A stretch of DNA of 6,043 nucleotides from an uncultured bacterium (GTDB taxonomy: Bacteria; Actinomycetota; Coriobacteriia; Coriobacteriales; Coriobacteriaceae), in assembly GCA_905215945.1 (NCBI GenBank), contig CAJMRZ010000098.1, positions 1-6,043 of the forward strand, in the 5' to 3' direction. The notes under the pieces were generated by a model. It searched no databases. It was not told where the DNA came from and saw nothing but the letters and a program-made list of their open reading frames with translations. Both the position numbers and the translations under genes were made by a program. Positions 4,853 through 6,043 of this stretch are shown here, one piece after another (positions within the stretch are counted from its first letter, which is position 1; each line of letters starts with the position of its first letter).

Positions 4853-5998
4853 CTAGAGCACCTCCGTGTAGCTGCCAAAGTAGGTGAAGCTCTCGCACAC
4901 GTCGTCAATCGAGTCGAGCAGGTCGTCGAGCGCCTTGCTGCCAAAGGGGCAGTCCAGGTCAAAGTAGAACATAAACTCAAAGTCGCGACCGGGGATGGGG
5001 CGGCTCTCCAGCTTGATGAGGTTGATGTTGAGCGCATAGAAGCGCTCGAGTACGCGATAGAGGGCGCCCGGCTCGTTGGCCGTGGTGATCATGAGCGAGG
5101 TGCGGTTGGCACCGGGATAGACGCGCGGCTCGCGGCTGATGACGACAAAGCGCGTGTAGTTGTTGTCGGAGTCCTGGATGTTGGGCTCCAGTACCTCCAA
5201 GCCGTAGAGCGCCGCACAGCTGCGCGAGGCGATAGCGGCGACGTCGGTGCGCTCGGAGTTGGCGACCATCTCGGCCGACATAGCCGTGTTGGGATACTTG
5301 GTGGCGTGCAGATCGTGTGCCTCGATAAAGCCGGCACATTGCGCGATGGCCTGACCGTGGCTAAAGACCTCACGAACATCCCGCAGCTTGGTGCCAGGCT
5401 TGACGAGCAGGTTGTGGTCGATCTTGAGGCGAAGCGAGCGCACGATGTGGAAGTCGAACTGGGCGAGCAGGTCGTAGACGGCGTTGACCGAGCCGGCGGT
5501 GGAGTTCTCGATGGGCAGCACGCCAAACTCGCAGAAGCCGTCGCGCGCAGCGCGCATAACGCCTTCGAAGGTCTCGAAAAACGCGATGTCGGGCACGTCG
5601 AAGAGCTTGCACGCGGCGATTTGACTGTAAGCGCCCTCAACGCCCTGGCAAGCGACGGTGGCAGTTTGAGGGAAGGGCGTGTCGGAGGCTGCAGCCGTGG
5701 CGTGGGCCTTTTGCGAGACAGTGATGCCCTTGAGTTCGTTGATGTAGCGCTGCTGCTCGGCCTTGCTCATGCTCATGAGGAGACGGAACAGGGTGATGGT
5801 CTGCGCCTCGTAGCGCTCGGGCGCGCGGCTGGCGAGGTTGTTGAGTTTGGAGCGCTCGCGGGCGGGGTCGAAGACGGCCTTGCCCATCTCGATTTTTGAC
5901 TTGGCGACCTCGGTGGCAATGTCCATACGCTCGACAAAGCTGTTGAGGAGCGTGGTGTCGATGCCATCGATGGCCTGGCGGATGTCAGCAAGGTCCAT
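4853..5998 (-). CDS. pheA: Bifunctional chorismate mutase/prephenate dehydratase (P-protein)
   Basis: This 381-residue cytosolic enzyme converts chorismate to prephenate and then to phenylpyruvate, the committed route to phenylalanine. Residues 1 to about 90 are an AroQ-class chorismate mutase; R7, R24, K35, D44, R47 and E48 align with the E. coli active site. After a linker (about 95-112), the prephenate dehydratase domain shows ACQGVEGAYSQ (116-126), GVLPIENSTAGSV (159-171), FSHGQAIAQC (212-221) and the catalytic NNYTRF (279-284). A C-terminal ACT domain (about 299-381) holds GAL (311-313) and ESRP (331-334), the phenylalanine-binding motifs, so feedback inhibition is expected. The length matches the family. 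The start is ATG with AAAGGGG at 6004-6010, 5 bases upstream. It is the first gene of the set inside the window; whether others precede it is not visible. Confidence 0.96.
   Translation of the reverse strand: MDLADIRQAIDGIDTTLLNSFVERMDIATEVAKSKIEMGKAVFDPARERSKLNNLASRAPERYEAQTITLFRLLMSMSKAEQQRYINELKGITVSQKAHATAAASDTPFPQTATVACQGVEGAYSQIAACKLFDVPDIAFFETFEGVMRAARDGFCEFGVLPIENSTAGSVNAVYDLLAQFDFHIVRSLRLKIDHNLLVKPGTKLRDVREVFSHGQAIAQCAGFIEAHDLHATKYPNTAMSAEMVANSERTDVAAIASRSCAALYGLEVLEPNIQDSDNNYTRFVVISREPRVYPGANRTSLMITTANEPGALYRVLERFYALNINLIKLESRPIPGRDFEFMFYFDLDCPFGSKALDDLLDSIDDVCESFTYFGSYTEVL
4861..4865 (-). promoter_or_regulatory. Ribosome binding site of aroE-aroK inside the pheA coding end
   Basis: GGAGG on the minus strand lies 8 bases before the aroE ATG and within the last codons of pheA. 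With no bases between the pheA stop and the ATG, this marks pheA and aroE-aroK as one cotranscribed, probably coupled unit. Confidence 0.7.
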
Positions 5999-6043
5999 AG
6001 GGACCCCTTTCGTGAATGGTTGCCTGGGGTAGTTAATTTGGGA

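Noticed and set aside
4796..5899. Long + strand open frame opposite pheA (about 367 codons)
   Set aside because: It is the antisense shadow of pheA, produced by GC-rich codon bias; its protein is a low-complexity mix of V, G, A, D, E and L with no recognisable domain, while the minus strand has full PheA motifs and a Shine-Dalgarno.
6031..6036. TTAACT on the minus strand as a -10 box for pheA
   Set aside because: It matches the consensus poorly and the region for a -35 lies outside the window.
1..6043. CRISPR array, insertion sequence, prophage or toxin-antitoxin genes
   Set aside because: No regularly spaced repeats, transposase motifs, terminal repeats with target duplications, or small paired toxin-antitoxin frames were seen.

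Overview
The window reads as ordinary bacterial chromosome with fairly high GC (judged by eye), Shine-Dalgarno-led genes and frequent GTG starts. Protein style, the AroE-AroK fusion and a CCA-encoding tRNA next to a Wzm/Wzt-type exporter suggest a gut actinobacterium of the Coriobacteriia, most likely Collinsella or a relative. That assignment comes from recognising the style of the sequence, not from a search.

Left part (1-2864), cell-surface glycan genes. A possible C-terminal fragment of a membrane protein enters from the left edge on the + strand. It meets, tail to tail, a minus-strand family 2 glycosyltransferase with two C-terminal membrane helices. A short divergent promoter region (about 1080-1239), with a TATACT -10 box facing each way, separates this enzyme from a + strand pair: an ABC-2 permease (TagG/Wzm type) and its ATPase (TagH/Wzt type). 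The ATPase Shine-Dalgarno overlaps the permease stop codon. Together they look like a glycosyltransferase plus an exporter for an undecaprenyl-linked polysaccharide or teichoic-acid-like polymer.

Middle (2865-3037), a tRNA-Arg(TCT) gene with encoded CCA. It is preceded by a consensus TATAAT and followed by a strong intrinsic terminator that probably also ends the exporter transcript.

Right part (3100-5998), a minus-strand aromatic amino acid cluster transcribed pheA, then an aroE-aroK fusion, then aroQ. AroQ (3-dehydroquinate dehydratase), AroE (shikimate dehydrogenase) and AroK (shikimate kinase) catalyse three consecutive shikimate-pathway steps. PheA (chorismate mutase/prephenate dehydratase with an ACT domain) turns chorismate into phenylpyruvate. 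The pheA stop directly abuts the aroE start. A 16-bp perfect inverted repeat fills most of the gap before aroQ and is the most unusual non-coding element here.

I did not find a convincing undescribed system. The points most worth checking are the intra-operon hairpin, the two-enzyme fusion, some active-site-neighbour substitutions, and the possible membrane-protein fragment at the left edge.
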